Positions 8,601-14,749 of a stretch of DNA of 43,946 bases are shown here, piece by piece. The stretch's first letter is position 1. Each line of letters begins with the position of its first letter. The DNA is from JANLSO01 sp031362405 (GTDB lineage: Bacteria; Actinomycetota; Thermoleophilia; Miltoncostaeales; Miltoncostaeaceae), in assembly GCA_031362405.1 (NCBI GenBank), contig JANLSO010000027.1, positions 1 through 43,946 of the forward strand. The letters are read 5' to 3'. The translations under genes and the position numbers were made by a program. Under the pieces are notes generated by a model. That model had not been told where the DNA came from. It saw nothing but the letters and a program-made list of their open reading frames with translations, and did no database searches.

Positions 8601-8914
8601 GGATGGTCGTCGCCCGTCAGCGCCCCGCGACCGCCAACGGAATCGTCTTCCTGCTGCTCGAAGACGAGACCGGGATGATCAACGTGATCGTGAAGCCCGA
8701 TCTTTACGAACAGCACCGGGCCCTCGTGCGCGCCGACCCACTGCTCGCCGTATGGGGAAAGCTCGAGCGCAAAGGGCGCAACATCAACGTCGTCGCCGAA
8801 CGCATCGAGCGGGTTGCCGCTCCGCCCGCCGCCGAACTCGATCAGGCCCCCGAGGTCACCCGGGCCCGAGAAGCGGTGCCGTCGGGTCAAGACTTCGGTC
8901 GCGGTCGGCGCTAG
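5621..8914 (+). CDS. dnaE2: Error-prone DNA polymerase DnaE2 (ImuC)
   Basis: A 1,097-residue C-family polymerase. The N-terminal PHP domain starts at once (YVELHAHSAFSFLDG, His9/His11; LTDHDGLCG). The palm carries PDIDLDF, with Asp416 and Asp418 as the catalytic pair and Asp570 (KIDLLGL) as the likely third carboxylate. LIRPGPVSGGAVHPYVRHR and VVFQEQVLEV are also typical. The C-terminus has a helix-hairpin-helix region and an OB fold (GMVVARQRPATANG), without the longer tau-binding tail of replicative DnaE1. With ImuB it performs SOS-induced translesion synthesis and mutagenesis. I start it at ATG 5621, because the PHP domain begins immediately and the LexA box occupies the 12 upstream codons open in frame. 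Its stop overlaps the convergent hydrolase stop in a shared CTAG. Confidence 0.95.
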   Translation: MSDLYVELHAHSAFSFLDGASAPEEFAERAAELGHEALALTDHDGLCGSLAFAHAARAAGVRPITGCEITLVGGAHLTLLAATGTGYGNLCRLITLAHAQTRRWVTGDGAASRGSQALPPALPVGYLARHAEGLVCLTGCMRHGLVPQLVASDQNAEAEQWVRRLVEWFDPGAVAVEIQRPRTQGDRALSRALVNLAHAVGIPAVATGDVHAHHPRRAFLQDAFVAIRNRTTLDGSEDLRRGNRSSVLRTPAEMAAPFREYPGIATASRTIAERCTFDLTRDLRYRFPDFVAGHPGETAQSALTRTCMHQLGSRYPNATKRGQAQIRLEEELSLIEHHGLAGFFLLHRDLLELARDVALEVRPAGSARRFLPPGRGRGSSVGSIVCYLTGLSHIDPVANGLFLGRFLNRDMASVPDIDLDFPRDVRARLIEEVVKRYGTEHAALVAAFPTFRIRMAIRELGSALALPEADLERLVRLSDGWSDATAVQAELERLPDGADKLASPRWRALAFLAAEAAGLPRHLSQHSGGMVVSAQPLVEMVPVVPAALAGRQICQWDKDSCADAGFVKIDLLGLGMLSAVEECIELIADSRNETVDLSRIGFSDPKVYAEIQAADTIGTFQIESRAQMQSLLQTQPENLDDLTVQVALIRPGPVSGGAVHPYVRHRKAKRLEPSFEPPYDHPLLADVLRETLGVVVFQEQVLEVSMALAGFTPGQAEALRRAMSRKRSREAMLRLWAEFQEGARARGVDDATIKTVFTKLIGFSNFGFPKAHSAAFAVLTYQSAWLRQRYPAQFLASLLNSQPMGFYPPASLVRDAQRRGVRVLAPCVANSDATCIIEGEAVRIGLAYVRGVRLDAARKLIEERVIGGPFSDLADLAARSTLRREQLAQLVRAGACDVFDQPRRRLLWQLATISRPTTLRGSKSMQLALPIPASDAPPLSEPGRFERVVTDYETMGLSVGWHLVALVRPHLPPGTRTAVDLRTTRDGTHLWVAGMVVARQRPATANGIVFLLLEDETGMINVIVKPDLYEQHRALVRADPLLAVWGKLERKGRNINVVAERIERVAAPPAAELDQAPEVTRAREAVPSGQDFGRGRR

Positions 8915-10002
8915 CCGCACCGCCCACCCCCGCCCAGACGCGCGATCGCCGCACGCCCCACCGAGGCAATGAACGGGTCGCCCTGAGCATCGGCAACCCC
9001 CGAGGCACTCCAGGTCATGACCGCGACCACGACGGGGCCCGTGCGCGTGTAGATGACGCCGACGTCGTGTTTGACCTCCGTCGTGTAGCCGGTTTTGTGG
9101 GCGATGGGCAGCCCGCTCGGAATCCCCGCGACGAGCTTGGTGCGGTCGCGGACCTCAAGCAGCCGCCGCAGGATCTGCCCACGAGCGGTCTCGGCGCGGA
9201 CGCCGAGGGCTCGGACCTTCCCGACACCGATTGCGCCCCGGTGCAGGGAGATCATCAGGCGCGCCATCTCGACCGGCGAGGCGAGGAAGTTCGTAGAGAG
9301 CGCCGGCTGCGACGTGACCTCGAGGGGGATCGATCCGGCGCGTTTCGTGTCGTCATCGAGGATGTACGGACGCCGCACGAGCGCCTCGGTCACCCCGACA
9401 GCGCGCAGGGTCTCGGTCACTCGCGCGGCACCGAGCACCCCATCGCCGCCGCCCTGGATGGCCAGCACCTGGTTGGCCGCGCGATCGCTCGAGTTGAGGA
9501 TCATCTCGTCGAGCAGCGCGTCGGAGGCTCCGGCCGGCCGACGCACCGCATCGAGCAGGATCGCCGCCTTCAGAGTGCTCGCCGCCGGAAACGGGGCCGC
9601 CGCGTTGATCGCCGCCCCACAGCCGGTGATCAGGTGCTGGGCGTAGATCCCCGATACCGCGGGGAAACCCGCCGCGAGCCTCTCGATGTCACGCTGAAGC
9701 CGCGTATCCAGCCGGCCGTCGGTCGTTCCGGCACGCCCCCCAGACCTCGGCAACACCCACATCACTCGACCCGTCGAGTGGCTCGAGCCCCCGGCGCCAA
9801 TCGCCCGCAGCACGATCTGCCAGCGACCCACCGGCAGGCCAACGCTGACCCGGCGGGGGCCCGAGCGGACGCCCATCGACGATCGCCGACGGCCATCGGC
9901 CCACACCTCGACCCGGCGCGTGCGCGGGCCGACGTGAACGGCCACCCGGCCGAAGACCACCGCCGACGGGGCGACAACCGGTGGTGGCGGGGCCGCGATC
10001 AC
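8911..10002 (-). CDS. Class A beta-lactamase-fold serine hydrolase
   Basis: A 363-residue protein whose second half has the serine beta-lactamase/PBP-like fold. Ser142-x-x-Lys145 (ASTLKAA) is the nucleophile motif, Ser172-Asp173-Arg174 (NSSDRAAN) stands where class A enzymes have SDN, and Lys303-Thr-Gly is the KTG triad. Arg in place of the SDN Asn argues against a classical antibiotic-degrading beta-lactamase; a peptidase or peptidoglycan role is more likely. Residues ~1-85 are a Pro/Val-rich beta-like region. No clear signal peptide is visible with this start, so localisation is uncertain. GTG 10002 gives a GTGA overlap with the mmcQ-like gene upstream; the frame stays open further upstream but would overlap mmcQ entirely. 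The two genes probably form one operon. Confidence 0.75.
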   Translation of the reverse strand: MIAAPPPPVVAPSAVVFGRVAVHVGPRTRRVEVWADGRRRSSMGVRSGPRRVSVGLPVGRWQIVLRAIGAGGSSHSTGRVMWVLPRSGGRAGTTDGRLDTRLQRDIERLAAGFPAVSGIYAQHLITGCGAAINAAAPFPAASTLKAAILLDAVRRPAGASDALLDEMILNSSDRAANQVLAIQGGGDGVLGAARVTETLRAVGVTEALVRRPYILDDDTKRAGSIPLEVTSQPALSTNFLASPVEMARLMISLHRGAIGVGKVRALGVRAETARGQILRRLLEVRDRTKLVAGIPSGLPIAHKTGYTTEVKHDVGVIYTRTGPVVVAVMTWSASGVADAQGDPFIASVGRAAIARLGGGGRCG

Positions 10003-10361
10003 GCGTCGAGCAGCTTCCGCAGCGAGGTCGGCGCACGGTCTCGGTAGCCCTCGTCCAGATACGCGGCCAGATCGTCGGAGGTGACGTCCGCCAAACGCAC
10101 GAGCACGGCGCCAAAGCCATCGTAGTGGGACGTCGTGGACAAGACGCCGCCCGACGACCCGATCAGCGATTCCTTCCATGCCAGTTCGCAGAAAACGACC
10201 AGCACCTCGGTGTCGTGGACGCCGTCGCGTCCATGTTCGTGCTCGCCCCACATCCGGCACAAGCTCCGTCCACGAACCTTACGCGCGGGAGGGTCGTACG
10301 AGGTCGATTCCCGAACCTCGAGCAGGTCAGCGCAGAGTCGCGTGACGTCGTCGAATGTCAC
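9999..10361 (-). CDS. MmcQ/YjbR-family protein
   Basis: A 120-residue protein of the MmcQ/YjbR (CyaY-like fold) family. Family features visible are the leading helix (DDVTRLCADLLEV), the KVRGRSLCRMW strand pair, TSHYDGFGAVLVRL and the closing RAPTSLRKLL. Members are often annotated as DNA-binding, but their biochemical role is poorly known. Translation starts at GTG 10361 with no good Shine-Dalgarno. A TAGGCT hexamer about 13 nt upstream may be the -10 of a short-leader transcript. The stop overlaps the serine-hydrolase start by 4 bases (GTGA), so the two are likely co-translated, though no functional link is obvious. Confidence 0.82.
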   Translation of the reverse strand: MTFDDVTRLCADLLEVRESTSYDPPARKVRGRSLCRMWGEHEHGRDGVHDTEVLVVFCELAWKESLIGSSGGVLSTTSHYDGFGAVLVRLADVTSDDLAAYLDEGYRDRAPTSLRKLLDA

Positions 10362-10509
10362 AGGCTGAGATGAGCCTAGCCACGTGAAGAACGCGAGTGT
10401 GCGGTCGAATGCCCTCCCACCGTCGATGACGCTACCCGCCGGGTGAAGCTGCGCGGTGGTGGCGAACCAGGGGTCAAGGAATCTCTCCGGGGCGCCGATT
10501 CATTCGGGG

Positions 10510-11007
10510 ATGCCCAAATTACCTCTGCTTCTCACCGCCGCCGCGCTGGCTCTCGTCGCTACAGGCCCCGCCGCCGCCCAAGAATCATCCAACACTGAGA
10601 CAGTGACCTCCCCTGTGCTTCACGACGCGGTCATCGTCGAGATGAATCGAGTTCGCGCGAACCGCGGCCGCGCGTCTTTGAAGACCTCGGCGGTGCTGAC
10701 CTCCGCGGCACTCGGCCACAGCAATTTCCTCTCTGTCAGCGGACTTTTTCAACACGAAGACGCCAACGGCCGTCCGTTTTGGAACCGCGTCGTCGAGGCC
10801 GGATACGGAGGCAAACGAATGGGCGAGAACCTCGCCCAGGTCTCGCAGTGCTCGCGCGATACGGCTCGCGTCGTCGTCTCCCTGTGGATGGCCAGCGCAC
10901 CTCACCGGGCGAATCTGCTGGATCGAAAGTTCCGTTTCGCGGGTGTTGGCGTCGCCGCCAACGACGACTGCTCGATCGTCACCGTTACCGCTGACTACGG
11001 CAATTAG
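10510..11007 (+). CDS. Secreted CAP/SCP-domain protein (YkwD-like)
   Basis: A 165-residue exported protein. The signal peptide spans ~1-24 (PLLLTAAALALVATGPAAA, cleavage after AAA-Q). The mature part is one CAP domain: VIVEMNRVRANRG helix, then LGHSNFLSVSGLFQHED (His in the cleft), GENLAQVS, and SLWMASAPHRANLL with the second His. The final FAGVGVAANDDCSIVTVTADYG strand is typical of bacterial YkwD proteins. Two Cys (in SQCS and DDCS) could form a disulphide outside the cell. Function in bacteria is mostly unknown. I start at ATG 10510 because the signal peptide begins there; the 18 codons open upstream do not look like leader peptide. Monocistronic, divergent from the mmcQ-like gene across 148 bases in which I see no clear site. 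Confidence 0.86.
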   Translation: MPKLPLLLTAAALALVATGPAAAQESSNTETVTSPVLHDAVIVEMNRVRANRGRASLKTSAVLTSAALGHSNFLSVSGLFQHEDANGRPFWNRVVEAGYGGKRMGENLAQVSQCSRDTARVVVSLWMASAPHRANLLDRKFRFAGVGVAANDDCSIVTVTADYGN

Positions 11008-11035
11008 CCCGCAGGATCCGGCGTGGAAGGGCCAC

Positions 11036-11067
11036 CGCGGCCCCGCCGTAAGCACGGCGCGGCCGCG
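11036..11067. terminator. Hairpin between convergent CAP and dodecin genes
   Basis: Arms CGCGGCCCCGCCGT (11036-11049) and ACGGCGCGGCCGCG (11054-11067) pair over 14 positions with one mismatch, around a 4-nt loop. It lies between two convergent stops (11007 and 11097), where a bidirectional terminator is expected. There is no T-tract on either strand, as is common in GC-rich actinobacteria. Confidence 0.6.
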
Positions 11068-11096
11068 CGAAGGCGACAATCAGGCACGTACGCCGT

Positions 11097-11312
11097 CTAG
11101 CCCTTCTCGTACTTGAACGAGATGTTGAGGCGAACCCGGAAGAGCACGATCTTGCCCTCGTCGATGGTGACGTCCATCTTTACGACCTCGGCGACCCGGA
11201 GGTCCCGCAGGCTCCCGGCGGCGGTTTCGATCGCGACGCGGGCGGCCTCTTCCCACGAGGCCTCGCTCGTGCCGACGATTTCCTTGACGACGTAAACGCT
11301 TCCCGATGCCAT
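11097..11312 (-). CDS. Dodecin family flavin-binding protein
   Basis: A 71-residue protein matching dodecin along its whole length: VYVVKEIVGTSEASWEEAA at the N-terminus, then RDLRVAEVVKMDV, and IVLFRVRLNISFKYE as the final strand. Dodecins assemble as hollow dodecamers that store riboflavin, FMN or CoA-type ligands and protect the cell from flavin photochemistry. Flavin-binding aromatic identity cannot be fixed without an alignment. ATG 11312 is preceded by a GGGGGA-type Shine-Dalgarno. It is a stand-alone gene converging on the CAP gene; the 172 bases upstream, up to the thiolase stop, contain a strong hairpin (separate entry). Confidence 0.93.
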   Translation of the reverse strand: MASGSVYVVKEIVGTSEASWEEAARVAIETAAGSLRDLRVAEVVKMDVTIDEGKIVLFRVRLNISFKYEKG

Positions 11313-11427
11313 TGTTTCCCCCGTTGTGGCGTGCCGGAACTGCGGTCAGGGAAATTCCACCAGCCCACGCCGAAAGCGCAAGGGGCGCCGCCCGCGACGG
11401 GGAAAGAAACCGAACACCTCACCTAGA

Positions 11428-11459
11428 GGATCGACCCACCTAGATGAGTGGGTCGATCC
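11428..11459 (-). terminator. Perfect 11-bp hairpin downstream of the thiolase gene
   Basis: GGATCGACCCA (11428-11438) and TGGGTCGATCC (11449-11459) are perfect inverted arms; a C-G pair (11439/11448) can extend the stem to 12 bp over an 8-nt loop. It lies 26 bases beyond the thiolase stop on the minus strand and is followed in that direction by TCTAGGTGAGG and a pyrimidine patch. It is the likely terminator of the crotonase-thiolase operon. The rest of 11313-11484 shows no gene I can support. Confidence 0.65.
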
Positions 11460-11484
11460 GTGCAATCTCGCGGAGATTTCCCTC

Positions 11485-12651
11485 TCACGCGAGTTCGAGG
11501 ATCGTGGCGTTCGCCATACCGCCGCCCTCGCACATCGTCTGCAGGCCGTAGCGCGCGCCACGACGGCCCATCTCGTGAACGAGGGTGGTCATGAGGCGGG
11601 CACCGCTGCAGCCCAGCGGATGGCCGAGCGCGATCGCCCCCCCATTGACATTGACCCGGGCGAGGTCGGCACCGAGCTCGCGGGCCCACGCCAGCGGAAC
11701 CGACGCGAAGGCCTCACTCACCTCGAAGAGATCGATGTCCTCCAACGCGAGACCGGCCCGCTCGAGAACCTTTCGCGTGCTCGGGATCGGGCCCGAGAGC
11801 CCCTCGATCGGGTCCACCCCGGCCAAGGCGAACGAGTGGAAGCGCGCCCGCGGGGTCAGCCCCAAGCGCGTCGCCGCCGCCTCGGAGACGATGAGCATGG
11901 CCGCGGCCCCGTCGCTCAGCTGGGATGAGGTGCCGGCCGTCAGGCGACCGTTCTCTTGGTACACCGTACGCAGGCCGGCAAGCGCCTCGAGGGTCGTCCC
12001 CGGGCGAATGCCCTCGTCGGTCGTGGCCGTCCACACGCGGTCCTCGCGCTCGGCGCGGATGGGCAGGATCTCCTGCGCGAAACGCCCGTCGTCGGTGGCC
12101 GCCGCCGCGCGGCGATGCGATGAGAAGGCGAAGGCATCGAGGTCCTCGCGACTGAGCTCGAAACGCTCGGCGATCATCTCCCCTGAAATCCCCTGGTTGA
12201 TGAAGTCGCCGGCCGCCAGGCCGTAGCGATTGCGAAAGCGCGGGCCGTACGCCTCCGCGGGCTCGGGGGCGTTGGCCCACATCGGTACACGCGTCATCGA
12301 CTCGACGCCGGCGGCGATGACGATGTCGTAGGCACCCGCCATCACCCCCTGGGCCGCGAAGTGGGCGGCCTGCTGGGAGCTGCCGCACTGCCGGTCGATG
12401 GTCGTCGCGGGCACGTTTTCCGGAAATCCGGCGCCGAGGACGGCGCTGCGCGCGACGTTGACCGACTGCTCGCCCACCTGATCGAGGCAACCGACGATCA
12501 CGTCGTCGATCTCGCCAGGGTCGATGCCCGTCCGCTCGACGAGCGCGCCGAGGACCTCGCTAAGGAGGTCGGCCGGGTGCCAGCCGGAGAGCATCCCCTT
12601 GCGGCGACCGATCGGCGTCCGCACCGCCTCGACGATGAATGCGTCGTTCAT
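11485..12651 (-). CDS. Thiolase (acetyl-CoA C-acyltransferase)
   Basis: A 388-residue thiolase of normal length. Cys89 (IDRQCGSSQQA) is the acylated nucleophile, His344 (NGGAIALGHPLGCSGARL) and Cys374 (CEGGGMANA) the base pair. The final motif is CEGGG rather than the CxGGGQG of biosynthetic PhaA/FadA types, which points towards a FadA6/steroid- or degradative-type acyl-CoA thiolase; the substrate is not certain. The start is ATG 12651, where MNDAFIVEAVRTPIG begins and where ATGA overlaps the crotonase stop. With the crotonase upstream it forms a two-gene operon diverging from the PHA operon; it could supply or consume 3-ketoacyl-CoA for PHA synthesis. Confidence 0.93.
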   Translation of the reverse strand: MNDAFIVEAVRTPIGRRKGMLSGWHPADLLSEVLGALVERTGIDPGEIDDVIVGCLDQVGEQSVNVARSAVLGAGFPENVPATTIDRQCGSSQQAAHFAAQGVMAGAYDIVIAAGVESMTRVPMWANAPEPAEAYGPRFRNRYGLAAGDFINQGISGEMIAERFELSREDLDAFAFSSHRRAAAATDDGRFAQEILPIRAEREDRVWTATTDEGIRPGTTLEALAGLRTVYQENGRLTAGTSSQLSDGAAAMLIVSEAAATRLGLTPRARFHSFALAGVDPIEGLSGPIPSTRKVLERAGLALEDIDLFEVSEAFASVPLAWARELGADLARVNVNGGAIALGHPLGCSGARLMTTLVHEMGRRGARYGLQTMCEGGGMANATILELA

Positions 12652-13439
12652 GCTGCGCTCGGCGTGTCGTGACCCGCGAACTGGGGGGGCCGCTTTTCGA
12701 AGAAGGCGTCCATTCCCTCGCGCTGGTCCGGCGTGGTGAACGCGAGCGCGAACCCGTCGATCTCGCGGGCGTAGGGGGCGGCAGCATCGCCACCCAGGGC
12801 CAAGTTGCACAGGCGCTTCGCAGTCGCGACGGCCCAGCTCGGCCGCGAGGCGATGGTCGTCGCCAGCTCGACCGCCGCGTCGAGTAGGTCCGCCTTGGGG
12901 TGGACGTGCGTCACGAGACCCGCGCGCAGCGCCTCGTCAGACTTCACCAATCGGCCAGTAAGGATCAGGTCTTTCGCGAAACCGATCGAGGTCGCCCGGG
13001 CGAGACGCTGCGTTCCGCCCCAGCCCGGGACGACACCGAGGGTGACCTCGGGTTGCCCGAACCGGGCGGTGTCGGCCGCGACGCGCACGTCGCACGCCAG
13101 GGCGATCTCACAGCCGCCACCGAGGGCGAAGCCATTGACGGCGGCCACGACCGGCGTGCCGAGCCCCTCGATCAGAGTGGCAACGCGGTGACCGCGCTCC
13201 GCGAAAGCCCGTGCGTCAAGTGCCCCTGCCGTCCGCATGTGACCGATGTCAGCCCCCGCGCAGAATGCCTTCTCGCCGGCGCCAGTGAGCACCACCGCGC
13301 GCAGCGTCGGGTCGGCGTCCACCTCACGCAGCATGCGCTCGAGGTCGTCGAGCATCTCGGGCGACAGGGCGTTGAGAGCTTCCGGCCGATTGAGTGTGAG
13401 AACTGCCACGGGGTCGCGGCGCTCGAGGTCGATTGACAC
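12648..13439 (-). CDS. Enoyl-CoA hydratase/isomerase (crotonase family)
   Basis: A 263-residue crotonase. Oxyanion-hole segments FCAGADI and NGFALGGG are present, and both hydratase glutamates appear in place (GGGCE, and FGQPEV before VPGWGGTQRL), so it should hydrate 2-enoyl-CoA to (S)-3-hydroxyacyl-CoA. I start at GTG 13439 (VSIDLERRDPV): a GGAG (13446-13449) lies 6 nt upstream. An in-frame ATG at 13499 would add 20 residues without a ribosome site. The thiolase ATG overlaps its stop, so the two are translationally coupled. Adjacent and divergent to the PhaQ-like regulator, hence a candidate for the same control. Confidence 0.92.
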   Translation of the reverse strand: MSIDLERRDPVAVLTLNRPEALNALSPEMLDDLERMLREVDADPTLRAVVLTGAGEKAFCAGADIGHMRTAGALDARAFAERGHRVATLIEGLGTPVVAAVNGFALGGGCEIALACDVRVAADTARFGQPEVTLGVVPGWGGTQRLARATSIGFAKDLILTGRLVKSDEALRAGLVTHVHPKADLLDAAVELATTIASRPSWAVATAKRLCNLALGGDAAAPYAREIDGFALAFTTPDQREGMDAFFEKRPPQFAGHDTPSAA

Positions 13440-13528
13440 TAGCTTCTCCGGGGTAGGGGTCTTCGAGATGTGCCGCGCGACTCGCGAGGCGGTTGACAAC
13501 TGCGCAATGATAGGTGAAAAATGCCTCT
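13440..13528. promoter_or_regulatory. Divergent crotonase/phaQ control region
   Basis: In 89 bases, a rightward TTGACA (13493-13498) lies 18 nt before AAAAAT (13517-13522), placing the start point near the phaQ ATG 13529. Leftward, TATCAT (plus-strand ATGATA, 13507-13512) is a good -10 for the crotonase, without a clear -35. The two would overlap face to face. GTTGACAAC (13492-13500) is a short near-palindrome over the -35 and a candidate PadR-type half-site pair. All of this is inferred from pattern only. Confidence 0.4.
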
Positions 13529-13996
13529 ATGAGCGATTCCGCCAGCAGTAATGGAAACGGCAACGCCGCGAACGGTTCCCGGCGCCCCGAGAACCAGGCG
13601 CAACCGCGATCGTGGCTCCAGCCCTTCTTGCTCGTCGCGCTCGAGCAGTGGCAGAGCCATGGCTACGAGCTCATCAGGCGGATGTCGGCGTTCGGATTCG
13701 ACACGCTCGACCGAGGCAGCGTCTACCGCACTCTGCGCCAGCTCGAGAAGGACGGCCTGGTGGTGTCCGGCTGGGACACCTCGAAGGACGGCCCGGCGCG
13801 ACGCCTGTACTCGGTCACCGACGATGGCCGAATCTACCTCGACACCTGGGCCGCGTCGCTGCGTGGCTATCAGCTGGTGTTGAACCAGTTCTTCAGCATG
13901 CACGCGTCACCCACCGCCGCGAACGACGTCGACGGGTCGCCGCAGGCACCATCCGAGACCGACCCCGGTCGAGCCACGAACAGGAGTACGGCATGA
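13529..13996 (+). CDS. phaQ: PhaQ-like PadR-family PHA-responsive repressor
   Basis: A 155-residue PadR-type winged-helix regulator. After a ~28-residue Asn/Ser-rich lead, the core runs PRSWLQPFLLVALEQWQSHG, YELIRRMSAFGFDTLDRGSVYRTLRQLEKDGLV, then GPARRLYSVTDDGRIYL and a helix with LNQFFSMH. This pattern is close to the Bacillus PHB-responsive repressor PhaQ, not only to generic PadR, and its place at the head of a PHA operon fits. By that analogy it represses the operon and is displaced by nascent polymer. ATG 13529 could be used leaderlessly; GTG 13514 is an alternative adding five residues. The stop is coupled by ATGA to the next gene. Confidence 0.8.
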   Translation: MSDSASSNGNGNAANGSRRPENQAQPRSWLQPFLLVALEQWQSHGYELIRRMSAFGFDTLDRGSVYRTLRQLEKDGLVVSGWDTSKDGPARRLYSVTDDGRIYLDTWAASLRGYQLVLNQFFSMHASPTAANDVDGSPQAPSETDPGRATNRSTA

Positions 13997-14733
13997 GCGG
14001 AGCGACCTCTCCCCCGAACGACCCGATGCAGATGATGCGTGACGCCTACGAGCAGGGCATCGCGCGTTGGTCGAAGGCGATGGAGGAGGTCGTCGGCAGC
14101 GAGGACTTCGCCGCCGCTTCGGGCCAGCTCCTTGCCCTCTACGCCCAGCAGCAGCAATCCATCCGCGCGGCCTCCCGGGTTGCGGCGGAGAGCATCCAGG
14201 TGCCGACCACCGAGGACCTCGCCGAAGTAGCCCAACTCGTGATCAATGTCGAGCGCAAGGTCGACGAGTCCGCCGACCATGGCGCGGAAGTGTCACTCCG
14301 ACTCGGTGCCATAGAGACGGGGCTCGCCGACGCGGCTGCCGGTGTCAAAGCCCTTCCCGCGCGGCTGGCCGCCATCGACGAAAGGCTTGGCGAGGCCGCT
14401 GCCGCGTCACTGGCCCTCTCCGGACGACTGACCCAGATCGAAAAGGCGATCGGCGAGCTCGTCCAACGAACCCCCGCCCAGGGGGGCGCGTCGGCCGTCA
14501 CGGCCCAGCGCGAAGCAAAGCCTGCCGCTGCGACCTCCGGGCCACCCGCACCCGCTGCCGCGAAGCAACCCACACCGGCCACGGCTCCCACACCGGCAAA
14601 GGCCTCTGCCACGGCGAAGGACCCCACGCCGGCCACGGCTCGCACACCGGCAAAGGCCTCCACCACGGCGAAGAAGCCCGCCGGCGCCAAGAGTGCGCCG
14701 GTCAGCCGTCGTACGCCGCCCGCAGACCGTTAA
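13993..14733 (+). CDS. PHA synthase subunit PhaR/PhaE-like with H1-like tail
   Basis: A 246-residue protein in two parts. Residues ~1-170 are helical (DPMQMMRDAYEQGIARWSKA at the start, then coiled-coil-like stretches with AIETGLADAA and QIEKAIGEL), resembling the small PhaR/PhaE partners of class III/IV PHA synthases, which begin with the same DP-x-x-x-M-x-D-x-Y pattern. Residues ~175-246 are an Ala/Pro/Lys/Thr tail with PAKA/TAKK motifs like the histone-H1-like tails of PhaF/PhaM-type granule proteins, so DNA binding is a reasonable inference. CAGGAG precedes ATG 13993, which overlaps the phaQ stop (ATGA). The adjacent class III/IV-type PhaC supports the subunit role. Sequence similarity is weak, so a phasin identity is the alternative. 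Confidence 0.65.
   Translation: MSGATSPPNDPMQMMRDAYEQGIARWSKAMEEVVGSEDFAAASGQLLALYAQQQQSIRAASRVAAESIQVPTTEDLAEVAQLVINVERKVDESADHGAEVSLRLGAIETGLADAAAGVKALPARLAAIDERLGEAAAASLALSGRLTQIEKAIGELVQRTPAQGGASAVTAQREAKPAAATSGPPAPAAAKQPTPATAPTPAKASATAKDPTPATARTPAKASTTAKKPAGAKSAPVSRRTPPADR
14569..14676 (+). repeat. Two tandem 54-bp coding repeats (18-residue units)
   Basis: Units 14569-14622 and 14623-14676 are in frame and differ at only a few bases. They encode PTPATAPTPAKASATAKD and PTPATARTPAKASTTAKK, the lysine-rich heart of the tail of the PhaR/E-like protein. The second unit is more basic than the first. A recent duplication or slippage product is likely. Confidence 0.85.
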
Positions 14734-14749
14734 CACGAGACCGCCGACT

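Noticed and set aside
8500..10047. Rightward 515-residue frame overlapping the dnaE2 end and the hydrolase
   Set aside because: Composition is Arg/Pro-rich and it crosses two well-supported genes.
11326..11445. A rightward frame with a CRNCG Zn-ribbon-like start and a very basic stretch (RRKRKGRRPRRGKK)
   Set aside because: It has no stop for another ~480 bases and runs antisense through the thiolase gene; the basic run reflects GC-rich composition near a hairpin.
11348..11483. AGGGAAAT (11348-11355) and ATTTCCCT (11476-11483) as a long-range inverted repeat framing the terminator region
   Set aside because: Only 8 bp over 120 bases; expected by chance in a window of this size.
14569..14676. 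CRISPR-like or intergenic repeat array
   Set aside because: Only two units, directly adjoining and in frame, so it is a coding duplication.
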